DNA of 6,354 bases from Bacteroidetes/Chlorobi group bacterium ChocPot_Mid. GTDB taxonomy: Bacteria > Bacteroidota > Ignavibacteria > Kapaibacteriales > UBA2268. The position numbers were made by a program, and so were the translations under genes. Below the pieces are notes generated by a model. It did not search any database. It was not told where the DNA came from and worked only from the letters and a program-made list of their open reading frames with translations. This document shows positions 6,328-6,354 of this stretch, piece by piece. Where the stretch lies: positions 1 to 6,354 of the forward strand of contig RCNQ01000094.1 of assembly GCA_003731675.1 (NCBI GenBank). The letters run 5' to 3'. How positions within the stretch are numbered: position 1 is the stretch's first letter; each line of letters begins with the position of its first letter.

Positions 6328-6354
6328 AAAATATAGACTTTTTTAATTTCCATT

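Noticed and set aside
1..6354. Mobile element, phage or defence system
   Set aside because: No transposase, integrase, terminal inverted repeats, target duplications or known defence domains were seen; gene content is receptor, lipoprotein, metabolism and secreted proteins with uniform base composition.

Overview
The window is AT-rich throughout and points to a Gram-negative bacterium of the Bacteroidota/Chlorobiota group. Three things support this: a Bacteroidota-style TonB-dependent receptor followed directly by a DUF4249 lipoprotein, a DUF4139 secreted protein, and a C-terminal fragment resembling the OstA/LptA-like proteins of that group. Two traits fit a deep lineage such as Ignavibacteria or Kapabacteria better than the classical Bacteroidia: a bifunctional archaeal-type phosphoglucose/phosphomannose isomerase, and clear Shine-Dalgarno sequences before two genes. 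This placement is inference from family content, not a phylogeny.

Layout. Positions 1-3887 hold three genes on the + strand: the 3' part of the receptor (cut by the left edge), the DUF4249 lipoprotein starting 4 bases after it, and, after a 50-base gap with two overlapping inverted repeats, the isomerase. A convergent gene on the - strand (3935-4582) encodes a protein made of two DsrC/TusE domains in tandem. A 171-base, extremely AT-rich divergent region (4583-4753) separates it from a + strand gene for a secreted DUF4139 protein (4754-6088). The right end (6097-6354, - strand) carries the C-terminal part of an OstA/LptA-like protein whose reading frame is broken by a stop codon just inside the window.

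How the genes may work together. The receptor and lipoprotein are probably one outer-membrane unit, co-transcribed and perhaps translationally coupled. The isomerase may be transcribed with them but is a cytoplasmic sugar-phosphate enzyme with its own strong ribosome binding site, and no functional link is evident. The tandem DsrC-like gene stands alone: no dsrAB, tusBCD or mnmA is present here.

The most notable item is this tandem DsrC-like protein. Both halves keep the structural core of the family. Neither keeps the C-terminal cysteine that carries sulfur in DsrC and TusE, and only the first half keeps the second conserved cysteine. This suggests a non-canonical, possibly regulatory role. 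The second most notable item is the interrupted OstA-like gene.
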